Assembly: GCA_011009095.1 (NCBI GenBank)
Contig: VTPC01090582.1
Span: 56,875-120,874, forward strand
DNA from: Ignelater luminosus
Taxonomy: Eukaryota; Arthropoda; Insecta; Coleoptera; Elateridae
Reading direction: 5' to 3'
DNA: 64,000 nucleotides
Notes under the pieces: generated by a model
Told to the model about the DNA's origin: nothing
Seen by the model: the letters and a program-made list of their open reading frames with translations, nothing else
Database searches by the model: none
Part shown: positions 34,339 through 46,261 of the stretch, piece after piece
How the letters are laid out: every line of letters starts with the position of its first letter
How positions within the stretch are numbered: position 1 is the stretch's first letter
Translations under genes and position numbers: made by a program

Positions 34339-37222
34339 TAAATTTAGAAAACTGTATGTTTTAGGACAGAGAGGACTAGGCTTATTCTTGACACAGGAAA
34401 CTTCTTTCATGCAGATTTATGACATTCAAATTTGAAAATAAATAAGAAGAGAAACAAACGAAAAACCTCGTTCTCACCAAACAATTGTGAATTATAATTT
34501 TACAAAAACAATCTTGTAGGTTATCATAGAAACTCACAGTATGAATCTAACACCACAACCTATAACTACAAATCACTAAAAATCAGTTACGGACTAATTA
34601 GTGTAAATAGAAGTAAATTCTAAGAAAGGGCGAATTATAAATCTTTTGAACTTGTTTATAAAACAAAGCTTCGAGCATTTAAAACAATGTTTATGAACAA
34701 AAACACTTAAAAAACTAACCAACCAGTGATTGGTCGATGTATTTGCTCTTTAGATTAGGTAAATTATATACGGTGTGCTCCGTTAGCAAAGTATTGATTT
34801 GGTATTACGAATACACGATAAGTCCCCACAGATCCTTTTGGCTTTTGAAAAAATCCGTCGCTGAAAGCGAAATGTGGTGATATTCTTTTGGTTCTCATTT
34901 ATAAGCAAGGCTGAAATTTCTTATTTTCTCTTTCACATATTTTGGTTGATTTATTAAGTGCTGATTTATTATTTTCAAGAAATACATTTTAATAAAAAAA
35001 ATTAAATTAGCTGTTTAGGTGATTTTTGTGCTGAAAATGAGTTTATAATAAAAAATATCTAAATTCTTGATTGAATGCAAGCGTATATGTATAAAGTTAT
35101 TTTTGTTAAAGTTAATCAATATTTAAATTCCATTTTTAAATACGTACTACGCGCGTTTACAAATTTATAACATTTCTATATTCTGTTACGTAAAATAAGC
35201 GAATAAATGATGTCTCTGTAGTTGACTTTGTCAAGAGTGTACATCACAACGTAAATATAATTGTTTTTTCTAATTTGAATAGCAAGCCTGGAAACAGGAG
35301 TTAATTTACAACTGAAGAATTTAATAATTTATTTTGTTGAATTAGTGTTACTTTCTACTTCATGGTTTTATTTAAAATACAGTGTTTACAGAACTTTAAA
35401 CCGAGAGGTTTAATTAAGAGTAAGTATTTACGCAAATTAAATCTTAAGCTAGTCATTTTTAATTCCAATAAGATAAAAGGTTTTCAACAATATAATTTTA
35501 TGGACATGGTGCCATTTTATTATGTTTGCACAGCTTTTAGTAGAATCTCCGTTTAGCTCTCATCTCTATTGTCCTTATCTCAATGGTAACTAGAGCAACA
35601 CTGCAGGGCGGTAGCGATAGCCTGAATTCAATCTGAATATGATTAATGCCCTCAGGATCTGATAATCTGCTCGGATTGTGGCCGCGTCTTAGAGGCGATA
35701 GTTTTATAATTAGGACAATTAGCTCCATCAGGGGAATTTCCGGATTTCGAACGCTTGCTAGCTGAAATCGCTTTTACCGATATTTTACACTTCAACAACT
35801 TCCAAATTACATCTTCTTGTTAGTTTTGTTTTGTAATAGACGGCACGGAATATCTCTTGGATTTAAAATCAAATTGAATGTATTTTGTTAACTATCATAC
35901 TGCTTACCATTCCTTTAAAATTAGTAAATTTAATCTTAAAAACTTTTTATTTCCCCGCAAGCGCAAGAATTTTAGAAATTCTATAGCTGAAAATATAAAC
36001 CGACACTTTCACCCTAATCACATTTGACGAAGCTTTTATTTTGTTTGTATTCTTGTTTGTATTTCAAATCCTTAACGTAGAAAATTTACTTTATTGTTAA
36101 TTACACTTTTGGTTAATTAATAATCCCGTTTGAGTCGGCGGTAGTAATGGTAAGGATGAGTTTGCTTTAGCTGTTTTGTACCCTCAAGCAACGCATGAGA
36201 AATAAACCCTTTGTACTGCTTTATTGCCATAGTTTTCGAATAGAGTTGGTTTGATATTAAGAGCTTTACGATCGGTCGAAAATTTTTATTGGTCGACGAA
36301 ATGCTTTGTTTGTTCCTTTGCGATGTCGATCGGTTACTTTTTCAGGATTCAATATGTAGTTAAATGAAAACTCGTTATTTCTAAATTTCGACGACCAAAT
36401 TACTTTGTAGATGAATTTTTAGTATCTGATTGAATATTTAAATACGTTGCTCCTTTGATCTTTTATTTGAATATAAAAAAAGAGTAACCAACTGACAATT
36501 GATTTTATTAAATGGGAAACAAAACGCACAGTTTTGCAATAATTACTTGCTTTTTTTTGAAGTAAATTAAAATTTTTCGTTTTACTAAATACAGAAACAC
36601 GGGCTAAGTTTTATGTTGTTTCTTTTATCAAATTCCACTTAAAATTCAACCTTACATTTTTGAGTTTCCATGCTGTGTATTTTATTCACTTTATAGTCTC
36701 AGCGTGTTTTGTTACAGATTAACGAATGTAGAACGTGTCATGTAAGCTAAAGAAAAACTCACGAATTGAAATACATTTTAAAGAAAACATCCTTAGATAG
36801 AGAAATATTTAATATGTTAGTAGTTGTTTTTCAGTTAAATGTAAATAAAAGAATTGAAGTTTCTTAACTTAAACGTTACTAGAAAATAATTCAAATTAAG
36901 ATTTATTATATTATAATAGATATTAGCAGTTAGTCTGCTAGTATATAAAAGTATCAACATGACTGAATCTAAATTTAAAACTGACGTAGATTGGTTGTCA
37001 AGTTGGTAGCGAGAGAATGGGTAAAAACGGAAATAGTAAGAATAAAGGAAGACTTAAATAAGTGACCTACTCTACCCATTTCAATTTATTCAAAGTTAAT
37101 TTTTGAATAATCTCACAATTTGATTACATTTTTAAATCGTTTCCACCAATTTCCGTATTACAATTAGACACTAAGTGATTTTTATGTCGACGGTTATTGG
37201 TTTATGAACTGATTTTCACATA
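34339..37222 (+). other. Intronic gap, no gene recognised
   Basis: 2.9 kb of AT-rich intron. A GC-richer patch at 35560-35760 has no rRNA, tRNA or transposon signature I can name. Confidence 0.5.
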
Positions 37223-37260
37223 CAGGGTGAGTCTGAATCCCAGCATACTTTCTTTTCATT
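37223..37260. repeat. Orphan terminal repeat of a TA-inserting element
   Basis: CAGGGTGAGTCTGAATCCCA directly follows TA, matching the general form of the other CAGGGTG termini in the window. No inverted partner found within several kb. Confidence 0.4.
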
Positions 37261-38199
37261 TCTTTATTAGTGAAGCAGTGTCGAGAGAAGCAAAAGTGAG
37301 AAAATTCTTCTTGGAATATGAGAATCTAATAACTTTAGTAAAATGTAATTTTTATCTCGGATTTCAAGATTTTTCCAAAGTGAAGAGTGAGTGAGCTACA
37401 GACTTATTTCAAGAAACAATCATTATGGAATCGGTCCTTTGGATCAATTTTGAAAACTACGTCATATCAAAACTAACCAAGTTTCAAGAACACCAAACTT
37501 ATTGATTTGAACGATGCAATGATAAAACGAGAAACGAAAATAGATAACTGCAGTATGTATAACTTTAGTGGCATCTGACAGTTCACGGAGCTCACATGAA
37601 ATACAGAACGATCAAAAAGAAAGTGTGTCGCGGTCGCCTTTGGAATAAAAACGTAGGGCGTAGATTAAAATTGATGTCTACTTGCTAACTGTCCAGGTCT
37701 TATCAAATGTTTTATTAAATTTGTTTAAAATTTTCTTTTTGTTTTTGTTAAATTTTTTTTCATGTTGATGTTTAAAGTATTTTAAAAGTATACCCACAAT
37801 TTATTAAATTACAACAGCAATACGGCGAGTTTCCCAATGGATTAGTTACAAATAACAAGAAAGACTAATTTTAGTTCTACAGATCCCACTTTAGAATAAT
37901 AATCAGGAGCAGCAGTTTCATTCTATTCGAGTCACAAACACCATGGATGTTCAATAGGATGTTCCGAAAAAGTTACATTGATAAATAGCTGTAAACGTAG
38001 AAACATCAAGTTAAAATAAAAAGAGAGGACTTGAAGAAATGATAGAAATTTTGGGAGAAGAGGCAGCGTCACAGTAAAATTAGGTTATACGATTTGAATC
38101 ATGGTAAAGTTGAAGATCTTTTAGTAGTATTGGAAAGTATCAAATCCCAAGAATCTTCAGGCTATTCATACATTCAAAAAAATGTCTGCTTGTGATGGC
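37261..38199 (+). other. Intronic gap
   Basis: No coding signature. May include the eroded left flank of the minus-strand hAT element that follows. Confidence 0.45.
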
Positions 38200-40421
38200 T
38201 CTCATTTTGGTAAAAAAGATTGCCAATACATTTTTGTTATAGTAACAAATTCTTCTGTATTCCTAACAAGGCACTTTGTTGTTTTCACATTAAATTTGGT
38301 TGTCCCGAGAGTTCTTTCGCAATAACGAAAAATCTTTCACCAGTGGCATTGAAGATCATCATCGTGCGATAAATTTACAATACTGTAATAACATTTGGAA
38401 ATGTTGATTGTAGTTTGTGCTCAAAAATTATTTTGTAGGACTGGGATGCTGGTACTGCTGTTTTCTTGATTAGGTTTTCAAACTGACAAATGAAGTGTTT
38501 GAAATGAATCATTTCATCACCAAGTTCAAGTTCAATGTCACAAGAGTAACATTTTGCAAATCTTTTCTCTTTGATTTGTGCTTCTTTTTAGAAGGGAAAT
38601 CACAAAGAAAACCAAACAGTGATTGAACTTGCTCATACACTTTCAAACGGTTAGAACGTTCTACGTTTAACATTTCTAATATTGGTAGATAAGTTTCAAT
38701 CTGGAATCTTTTGCCTCCTTGAAGAACTATGTCTTCAGCATCACCGTCGTCAAAATGTCGCTTTCTGGCACGCTTTCGTTTGCCTCCATCCTCATCAGAA
38801 TATTTTAAGTTACTGGCTTTATTCTCATTAAAGCAAAATTTTCTTTCTGCAACTTTAAGAAATCTAAGAGTGAATTTAAAATACGAACGGAACTTTGAAG
38901 TTCTATTGCTTCACTTTGCAGAGAAGTGCTAACTGCATCAATGCATCAATGCATTAAAAACTTTTTCCCCCATTATTTCAATCACCTCTTTGCAAATCGT
39001 GAAAGATAAATAAGAGGGCTTTCTTCTGCCCTGATTACCATATTTGGCTAAATGAGAACTCAAAAGGGATCGTACTCCGCAATTAACTCTAAAATCCCCA
39101 AGTAGTTGCCATTATTTTGTGAACCAAGGATTTCTGTATCGCCACAAAAATCTACTTCATGTGACGAGAGAAACTTGACTATAGATACTACACGACGTAG
39201 AACTTCAATCCAATATTTACGTTCTTTGTTGAACTAAGCTTCCAAAGAGCTGTCGATTCGTCCCTCTGAACATTTTCTGTTTATTAGTGTCGTGATCGAT
39301 GAGCTGCACTGTCTTCCTGCAGTTTCATTCCATTTAAAGCATTTTTCCAATCAGATAATCCATCATAAAATTGTGTTCTTTTAGCTTTTCTAGTACTAAT
39401 GGAAAGCAGCATACGTTTCCATTTGTCGAAGAGTACATGAGCCACTCTAGTTTGATTTGTGCTCCACTTACATGTTTACAAAAGATTATGGAACGGGTAA
39501 GAACTCGCTTGCGATTTTCGTACTGTCGGGTTGAAGCTAAAAAATTGCCATCCAAATTTTGATACTCGGCTGAATTTCTTGAACACCAAAATATCCGGAC
39601 TTCTTCTATAGTATTTTGTCATAGTCCTATGTCATTGTGGTACTCTGGTTCAAATGTATCTCTATCTGTAGTTTCACCCTCTGCAGGTCTCCGTTTTCAT
39701 GATGTTTTTTCCGTTTTTCTGCACCACTCTGCTCTGCTGTTTTTTTTCTTGTACCGACATCTTGTTTCTGTAAAAAAGAGAAAGACGTAGATCTCAGAGT
39801 AAAATATGTAGCTACTACATTCTCATTTAGTTAATTGTATAGGAATCGATGCGAACTGGCTTATCTATTTTATAGTTCATACAATTCAAACAGCATGGAT
39901 TAAAAACCCCCCAAAAAAGTTATCAAAGTTATCCAAATATTGAAAAACGCTGCAAAATATGTAAAACTACATTGATTACACGTTATACCGTTCTCGATAA
40001 CCAAGTATTGATAGCTTTTTCTTATCTATTAAATTTAAGTAAAAACTTAACTTACCTAGTTTTGACTAATGAAAGTTGTTAAAATCTGTTCGAACATTAG
40101 TTAGCAAATAGTAGTTAAACAGAGCAATGGGCAGTGGCGCAAGCGACACAGCTTATCAATTGATAAACATGTACAGATGAGTCATACCTCAGCTTTTTAT
40201 TCTTTCTGCAGCACGCCCACACGCGTTGATCTAGGTTACCTCTACTCTTGTGGATAATTGTTGAACTATTAGAAACAATGCCATTTCACAGTACAGATAG
40301 AAGTATACAAGATTTCGATTTTAATGCTTTCACGTTTTAAACTAAGAGCATGTAGCAGTTTATGGCGTTTTTCTATTTGTGAGGCAACTCCCTACTTTGC
40401 CTAATTGGTAATCCGGCACTG
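38200..40421 (-). pseudogene. hAT transposase pseudogene (DUF4371, TTF-type finger), minus strand
   Basis: Coding remains from about 39780 down to 38250. The N-terminal part has the finger-like region SAEYQNLDGNFLAS, LEWLMYSSTNGNVCCFPLVL and MMDYLIGKML. It continues with ERKYWIEVLRRVVSIVKFLS, GDTEILGSQNNGNYLGILEL and EYDPF, then a decayed middle, LELGDEMIHFKHFICQF and the tail GERFFVIAKELSGQPNLM. These blocks are the standard order of ZMYM1-type hAT transposases (LxRVVxxIKFLxxxGLxFRG, NGNFLGIxELxAxYDPFL, ERSFSxLKxIKNxLR). The right terminus lies at 40421, reading inwards CAGTGCCGGATTACCAATTA. The left terminus was not located. Different termini show this is another family than the one at 1-1423. 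Confidence 0.7.
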
Positions 40422-41636
40422 GTCATTTTCTTCAGTGTAAAATAGCGAAATTATCTGCAAAGAAATATCTAAAATATCTGTAAACAGACTATAATAATGA
40501 AAAGTGGTTCAGATTCGTTTGGTTTGATATTTCCTGAAGAATACCATACCAAGACTGAATTTCCAAGAGAGTTAGTTGAGCGATAAGAGATATCAACTTA
40601 GTTTATGGGCACTCAAAAGAAAATCATCAAGTAATTAATAAATCTTTGTCATTAATTCGAATGTTCACAAAAGATTTTGCTAATTTAATATTTTCGACTT
40701 TTTAGATGTGTCTGCTCAATCTGGTATAAAGAAGTAAAGAGGAAAAATTTAGCAGTGATAAAATTGCGAAAGCAAGGGGTAAGATTTCAAAATACATGAC
40801 AAGTACAAAAACCCTTCACCATCCGTTTCCTAGGCAAAGTGAAATTCGATTGAATCAAAAACGTAAATGAGCTCTTAATTATTTTAATTTTTATGGGAAA
40901 ACTCTGCAAGAGTACAATAGATGATTCCATTCCGGCGAAAACTGAACAAAGGACAATAAATATAAAATTGACAGAATCGTTAAATACGCTTACCTTGCGT
41001 AAACTGTATCTTAGGGTGCTGATTTTTCAGTCTATCATTCAATATACCAACAAGGTATCATCATAAAGCTGTTTTAATTGTCATACTTTCGACAAACGGA
41101 GATAATGTAAGTCTAGCTTATTATATTTACAGGAAGGGTGTCTTATTTCGGGAAGTTAGAGAACAGTAAATTATAATACGAAAACACGTACAACACTTAG
41201 CATAAACTTTTCAATAAAACAAACAATATAAACTTTGAGTATGTGCTTGAGCGCTACTAGACTTCTTTATACCAATATCATTCAAATCGTGATCCTCCCT
41301 TATTCAAGTTTCTTCTCGGTTATGTCTTTTGAAATTTTACCTCAAAATAGAGTTTTATTAGCTTATACCAATATTCAGCTATCAAGGACGCTTTTCTCAT
41401 TTTAGGAATTCTTTGTAAATATAAACCGCGTTCAAAATTAAATCACGGTTTGTGAAATAAAAAATAAAAAATAAAAGTAAGAAATTGGGTTGCATTCTAC
41501 GCAGCATTTTCTCACGTAGAACATAATCTGAAAGTAAATAATTAACTTTCATTTCCTCTGTTGATGATTTTTAGTAGACAACACGCACACCTACTTCATC
41601 ACTAATAAGTAATCTTAAAGGAGAAATGTTTTGCAG
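40422..41636 (+). other. End of 15.3-kb intron C-D
   Basis: AT-rich. Contains a short (AAAAT)n-like run near 41455-41475. Ends with the acceptor AAATGTTTTGCAG of exon D. Confidence 0.55.
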
Positions 41637-41790
41637 GAAGGATACGAGTGCCAATGTTGTTCTGGGTTTGTGGGTCCGCACTGTGAGGAACAGGACGCTT
41701 GTTATCCGAGCCCTTGTAGAAATAATGGGATCTGCGTGGATATATCTCAGGGACACGAAGGATCAACTTTCCAGTGCTTATGTCCCTATG
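41637..41790 (+). CDS. Internal exon D of DNER-like EGF receptor gene
   Basis: 154-bp exon, acceptor TTTTGCAG, donor TATG|GTAAGT; enters in phase 0, leaves in phase 1. It encodes EGYECQCCSGFVGPHCEEQD, which finishes the EGF begun in exon C, then ACYPSPCRNNGICVDI, HEGSTFQCLCPYG, most of the next EGF. Human DNER has the same pair: TCEEQYVGTFCEEYDAC then PCQNN...GSNFTCVCLPG. An extra Cys follows the fifth Cys of the first EGF (CQCCSGF), leaving an odd cysteine. The final Cys of the second EGF must come from a following phase-1 exon; see 44454. Confidence 0.83.
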
Positions 41791-42759
41791 GTAAGTAAAA
41801 TATTATTATATTTACTTGGGCGATATTAAAAAAAGCATATTACGGTTTTTTATTAACGCTGAAATTAATGTTTATCATTTTTTTATATTTATGCCAAGCT
41901 CCAGAATTTTAGTCAATTTATTTTCGCAGAATTAAATTAGAAAGTTTATACTCTAACTACTCAGTTACATTATTACGCACAAACTCATGTGTTATGAATT
42001 ATAATATTTGAGAGTGACTACACTGTAGCAAAGTAAAGTTAAATAAACAGAAATAATTGACGTTTCTGTACAAGATTAGACTTACCATGAAAAATAGGAA
42101 ACTAAAATGCCATCGAAACATTTTGCCAATTTATTTTTGCTTTTTCTTTCAGTAAATGTTAAGTACTATATACTCTTTTATGGTTGTTCAGTAAACAATT
42201 AAGAAGAAAACAATAACTTTTTGTTTTCATTGTTTTCAAATTTATTTTCATTGACAGACCTTTATTCATCGTATACTGACTGGCGTTCTATTAACTCTCT
42301 CATTTATGTACATATGATATCACATGATGTAACTTCCTACAAGAATTGACAGCGTTGCAATAATCAATCGAGGTACATGTTTGAAATTTTAGTAATCTTT
42401 CCCAAAACTGCTGAATTTTCAGTCTCGACTCATTCTGTAAGAAAGATTGGCGGTAGGAGCAGAAGAAGCGGACATCTGACTACTTTCCAAAATGTTAGAT
42501 GCAACAATCTGCATTTAAGTCGATATGAAATAACATGATAACTCACAAAGCTCTTGTGACTTTTTATAACACAAACACAAAACAAAACTAATTTCAAAAC
42601 ATCATTTCTACTTTTTCTTCTATGCCTTGAAAATTTTTATTGATATTTCTGGTTTAATTTAATCTTTACTGTAGAATTAACAAAACGCCAAATTAATTCA
42701 AGATAAAAGAAATGAATGATATGGTATTAAAAGAAACTTTCCAAAACTGAAACTAAATA
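41791..42759 (+). other. Intron after exon D, no feature recognised
   Basis: AT-rich; nothing recognised before the first MITE. Confidence 0.5.
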
Positions 42760-42986
42760 CAGGGTGTTAGTGAACTAATAGTAGTCCGGGAAACTGGTGG
42801 TAGGGGACATCAATACAAACAGAAAAGTGTTATACAACCATGGTCAAATCTCAACGGTTTTCCCAGAAATAATTAATAAAGTTCCAGTTCCAGCAAGATA
42901 GAAACAATTTTAAATAAAATTTTCTATTTCAAATGACTTTTCCTATCACCTGTTTCACGGAGTACTATTAGTTTACTAACACCCTG
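42760..42986. mobile_element. MITE 1, TA-flanked, 227 bp
   Basis: Inverted termini CAGGGTGTTAGTGAACTAAT (left) and CAGGGTGTTAGTAAACTAAT (right, read inwards), with TA at 42758-42759 and 42987-42988. No coding capacity. Size, TA duplication and termini indicate a Tc1/mariner-type miniature element. Confidence 0.85.
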
Positions 42987-43118
42987 TATAATCTTAAGGT
43001 AGTAGAGGAATTCGAAAGTGAGGTTAGTAAGTAAAATAATATAAGTAACAAGAGTTTTAGAAAATTATTCTGAGCTTAGAACAATGGAACAATAATTCAC
43101 AGTTAAACAGAACACATA

Positions 43119-43821
43119 CAGGGTGTCTCCAAAAGGTTGGGACATAGCTTAACTGCAGACTCCTGGGACAAAAATAAGAAGATTTAACTCAACTTACCTA
43201 TATCCAAAATCGTCTCGTTAAGTTGGTACAAGGCATCAAAGTTTTAAAAAAAAAAATTAATTTTGCGTATAAAATCAGTACGCTTTGATCGATTTTTATA
43301 ATTTTTGGTATGGCATGTTTTGTGACTATAAGTCATGTTTCGAGATAGTTTTGGTCTTTATCGGTAAGTTGTAAGTGTATTAAACAAAACTGTCGCAATG
43401 CAAATTTAGTGGTAACCTTTTAGTGCCTAGGCTGAAAACTTTCAATTGTTTACAAAAAATGTTTCTAAAGAAAATATCTTTTTGAAAAAACAACTGAAAA
43501 TTCTCAGCCTAGACACTAAAAAGTTATCAACAAATTTGTACTGCGACACGTTTGTTTAATACACTTACAACTTACTGATAAAGACCAAAACCATCTCGAA
43601 ACGTGACTTATAGTCACAAAACATGCCATACTAAAAATTATAAAAATCGATCAAAGCCTACTATTTTTATATGCAAAATTAGTTTTTTTTTTTTAAAACT
43701 TTGATCCCTTGTACCAACTGAACGAGACGATTTTGGATATAGGTAAGTTGGGTTAAATCGTTTTATTTTTGTCCGAGGAGTCTGCAGTTAAGCTATGTCC
43801 CAACCTTTTGGAGACACCCTG
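43119..43821. mobile_element. MITE 2, 703-bp near-perfect hairpin
   Basis: Two arms of about 335 bp are inverted copies of one another, with a small centre near 43460-43490. Both begin CAGGGTGTCTCCAAAAGGTT and are flanked by TA (43117-43118, 43822-43823). By eye the arms match at well over 90 percent. No open frame. It is a fold-back miniature element of Tc1/mariner type. Because it lies downstream of exon D in the direction of transcription, read-through would place a long double-stranded stem in RNA. Confidence 0.88.
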
Positions 43822-44453
43822 TATATATCCTTTTATTAGTTTGAATATGATCTTTTAAAAGTTATTATCCCCCAAAACTTTATAAAATAGTGTTCATCTC
43901 TGCTTACGTTTACTGTATATCGAAAGCGTCTCTACATAATCAGTGCTTGACATTCTATCGCTTGTGGAAATTAATAGTTTCTATATATAGCCTTTGACGT
44001 TGATTATGGAGGATGTATGTTCGGCATGAGACACAAACAAGTAAGAATCAACCTCTACTATCTTTAAAGGATCATTAGCAAATGGGCGAATAACTTCTGA
44101 AGTGTCTTATGCAGCTAAATCGTTCGAGCATCATTTCTGGTACATTTCTTATCTTCTCTTTTAAAATAAATCGTTTGTCCAAATAGAAAAAGTGAAGCAA
44201 AAAACCAGTAAAGCTCTGTACACGTTAAGATATCTCCATAAACAATTGAAGACAGTAGGTAACAATTGGATGAAAACTTTATGAAACAAAATGAAATTAA
44301 AATTTAGACAAAAAAGAAAAAACTTTAGGAGAAATACACCTATACAGAAGTTGTTTAAAGAGTTACAATTAAAAATAAAAAAGTTGTGATAGAGTCCATG
44401 AAAGAACACTGCAGAAACTTGTGTTCAATGATTGCTGCCTGTACTAATTTTAG
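43822..44453 (+). other. Gap between MITE 2 and candidate exon
   Basis: AT-rich. A minus-strand frame at 44161-44409 is hydrophobic and unassigned. Confidence 0.45.
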
Positions 44454-44563
44454 GTTTTGTGCCGGAATGTCATTCATTAGCATGTATTCCTAACTATTTT
44501 GTACGAGTTGCGTCCCGATCCCGTCGTGGTCGAATCGATAAGCTTAACAATGTATACAAATGA
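44454..44563 (+). CDS. Candidate exon E of DNER-like gene (closes second EGF)
   Basis: A branch-like CTAAT and TTTTAG acceptor precede an open stretch that enters in phase 1, the phase required after exon D. Joined, it continues CLCPYG with FVPECHSLACIPNYF and would supply the missing sixth Cys, seven residues after the fifth (usually eight). It reads VRVASRSRRGRIDK and meets TGA at 44561-44563 unless a donor is used before. It could be a real exon, perhaps an alternative end giving a secreted form, or a coincidence. No homology beyond the EGF closure. Confidence 0.28.
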
Positions 44564-46261
44564 ATAAGACGGTTGTGACAAAACTATTGCACAGTAGTTT
44601 GTTAAACTTATTAAACTGCTAACAAATCAATGTCTAATTTCATAGTGATCATGTACTTGCGTGTCATGTTTTTAGTATTTTATAGGGATTAACCCTGTAT
44701 ATGTTATTATTTATATTTAAATGCACAAAATTAATTTATAAAACTGAATTGCGGTAACAATAAAAAGATGATTATTGTTTAATTTTTTTAATTTCAAATG
44801 TCTGCCTAAAAGCGAAAAATAAAAGTCCGGAGCAAAGTTATTTAAATAACCTTGTAAAACTGATGCTTATGTTTTTTATATTAAACTTAATTAACTCAGA
44901 AGCTGTTGTTTGTCTGTATGAGATGTTATAATATTACATAATTTGCAAAAATTACCTTTAGCAAATTAGCGAGTTTTTATTTTTATATCGAAAACTTAGT
45001 TTTTAGTTTCTTTAACAATGTTCGGTATGTACATTAGATTGCATTATTTATAAATAAAATTAAGTTAGCAGTACTTTAGAATATCAGAAGTTTTGTTTCG
45101 TATTTGATATTTGAAGTTTGACAAATGATTTTATAAAATCTAGTAGGCAATATTTATGAACAAATAGACCCGTCCATTTATAATTCGTTTGATACAAAGA
45201 AAATTGTCTTTTCAACGTGCGCCATCGTCTCCAATGCCTCAAGCAACAGCTCACAAAATGAAAGAAATTTGGCTTTATAGTTGGAAACTTTGTTGGACTT
45301 ACTTGTTCAAATAACTTTCCCTTGGAATAACTTATAATTTAAATTTAATCACTTCACGTCAAATTAATCCCAAAAATCTCTTACAAGCAATCGGATTATA
45401 CGCTGTAGAACGAACTTGTAAAATCCATTGTTGAGGCCAATTTATTTATTTATATCGTGTTGGAATTCATAAACATTCGTGAAAATAAAACAAGAAGTAA
45501 AGGTTTATTACCGGGAATTTATCTTTTTTTCCCGGTTTTTGTATCCTGACCCTACATTTTTCTCTATTTCACTCTATCAAAATAAAAACATACAAAAACC
45601 ATCTCATTTAAAAGAAAAATTGAAGATTTTGGTATTTTTAAACCTCCAAAACAATTTTTGCTCGATAAGCATTTGCAGTAATCCACTAAAAATGAAAACT
45701 AAATTATCCTTATTTCTTATTGAATCTAATATGGATGAATTGCCTAAGGACGTATTATCCAATTAAAGAGTATTTGGAATTTTAGTATTTGATACCTAAA
45801 TCCAACATCGACATGCTTTCAGAACAAGATAGCGTTGCTACAGAGATTTTCCCAAAAAATTTAATTAATCTATTGATTCCATATTATTAAGTAACAAATA
45901 AAATAATGTTTAAGATATTGGAGACACTTTAAAGTTGCTGTAATTTGACAATAAAATTTCAATGATTCTCTTTTAAAGTGAAGTACAAATGAAACTAATA
46001 AATGTATGCTCAATAGAAATAGAAGAAGATACTCCACCATTTTAACTTTTAAGAATAGTCAGAAGATTGTAAAGTTTTTAGTACGTTACGTTTTGCTATG
46101 CCACAACTACTCATTTTATTATTCTGTCAAAACCAAATATTTCTTGATCAAACTGTCTTAAATTTATTTGAACGTCATTCATTCGAAAGAAAACTTCATT
46201 TTTTTTGCTTATAAAATTATTTTCCTCCAGTACAATTACATATACACATACTGTAGTCAGA
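44564..46261 (+). other. Gap before LINE, orphan terminus
   Basis: AT-rich. At 44685-44699 AACCCTGTA resembles an isolated CAGGGTT-type terminus. A 95-residue frame at 45479-45766 has no family signature. Confidence 0.45.

Noticed and set aside
35537..35728. GC-richer patch considered as rRNA or R-element target
   Set aside because: No stretch matched conserved rRNA segments I know, and there is no coding signature.
41571..41829. Open frames on both strands over exon D
   Set aside because: Shadows of the EGF-coding frame, which has Cys spacing and correct splice phases.
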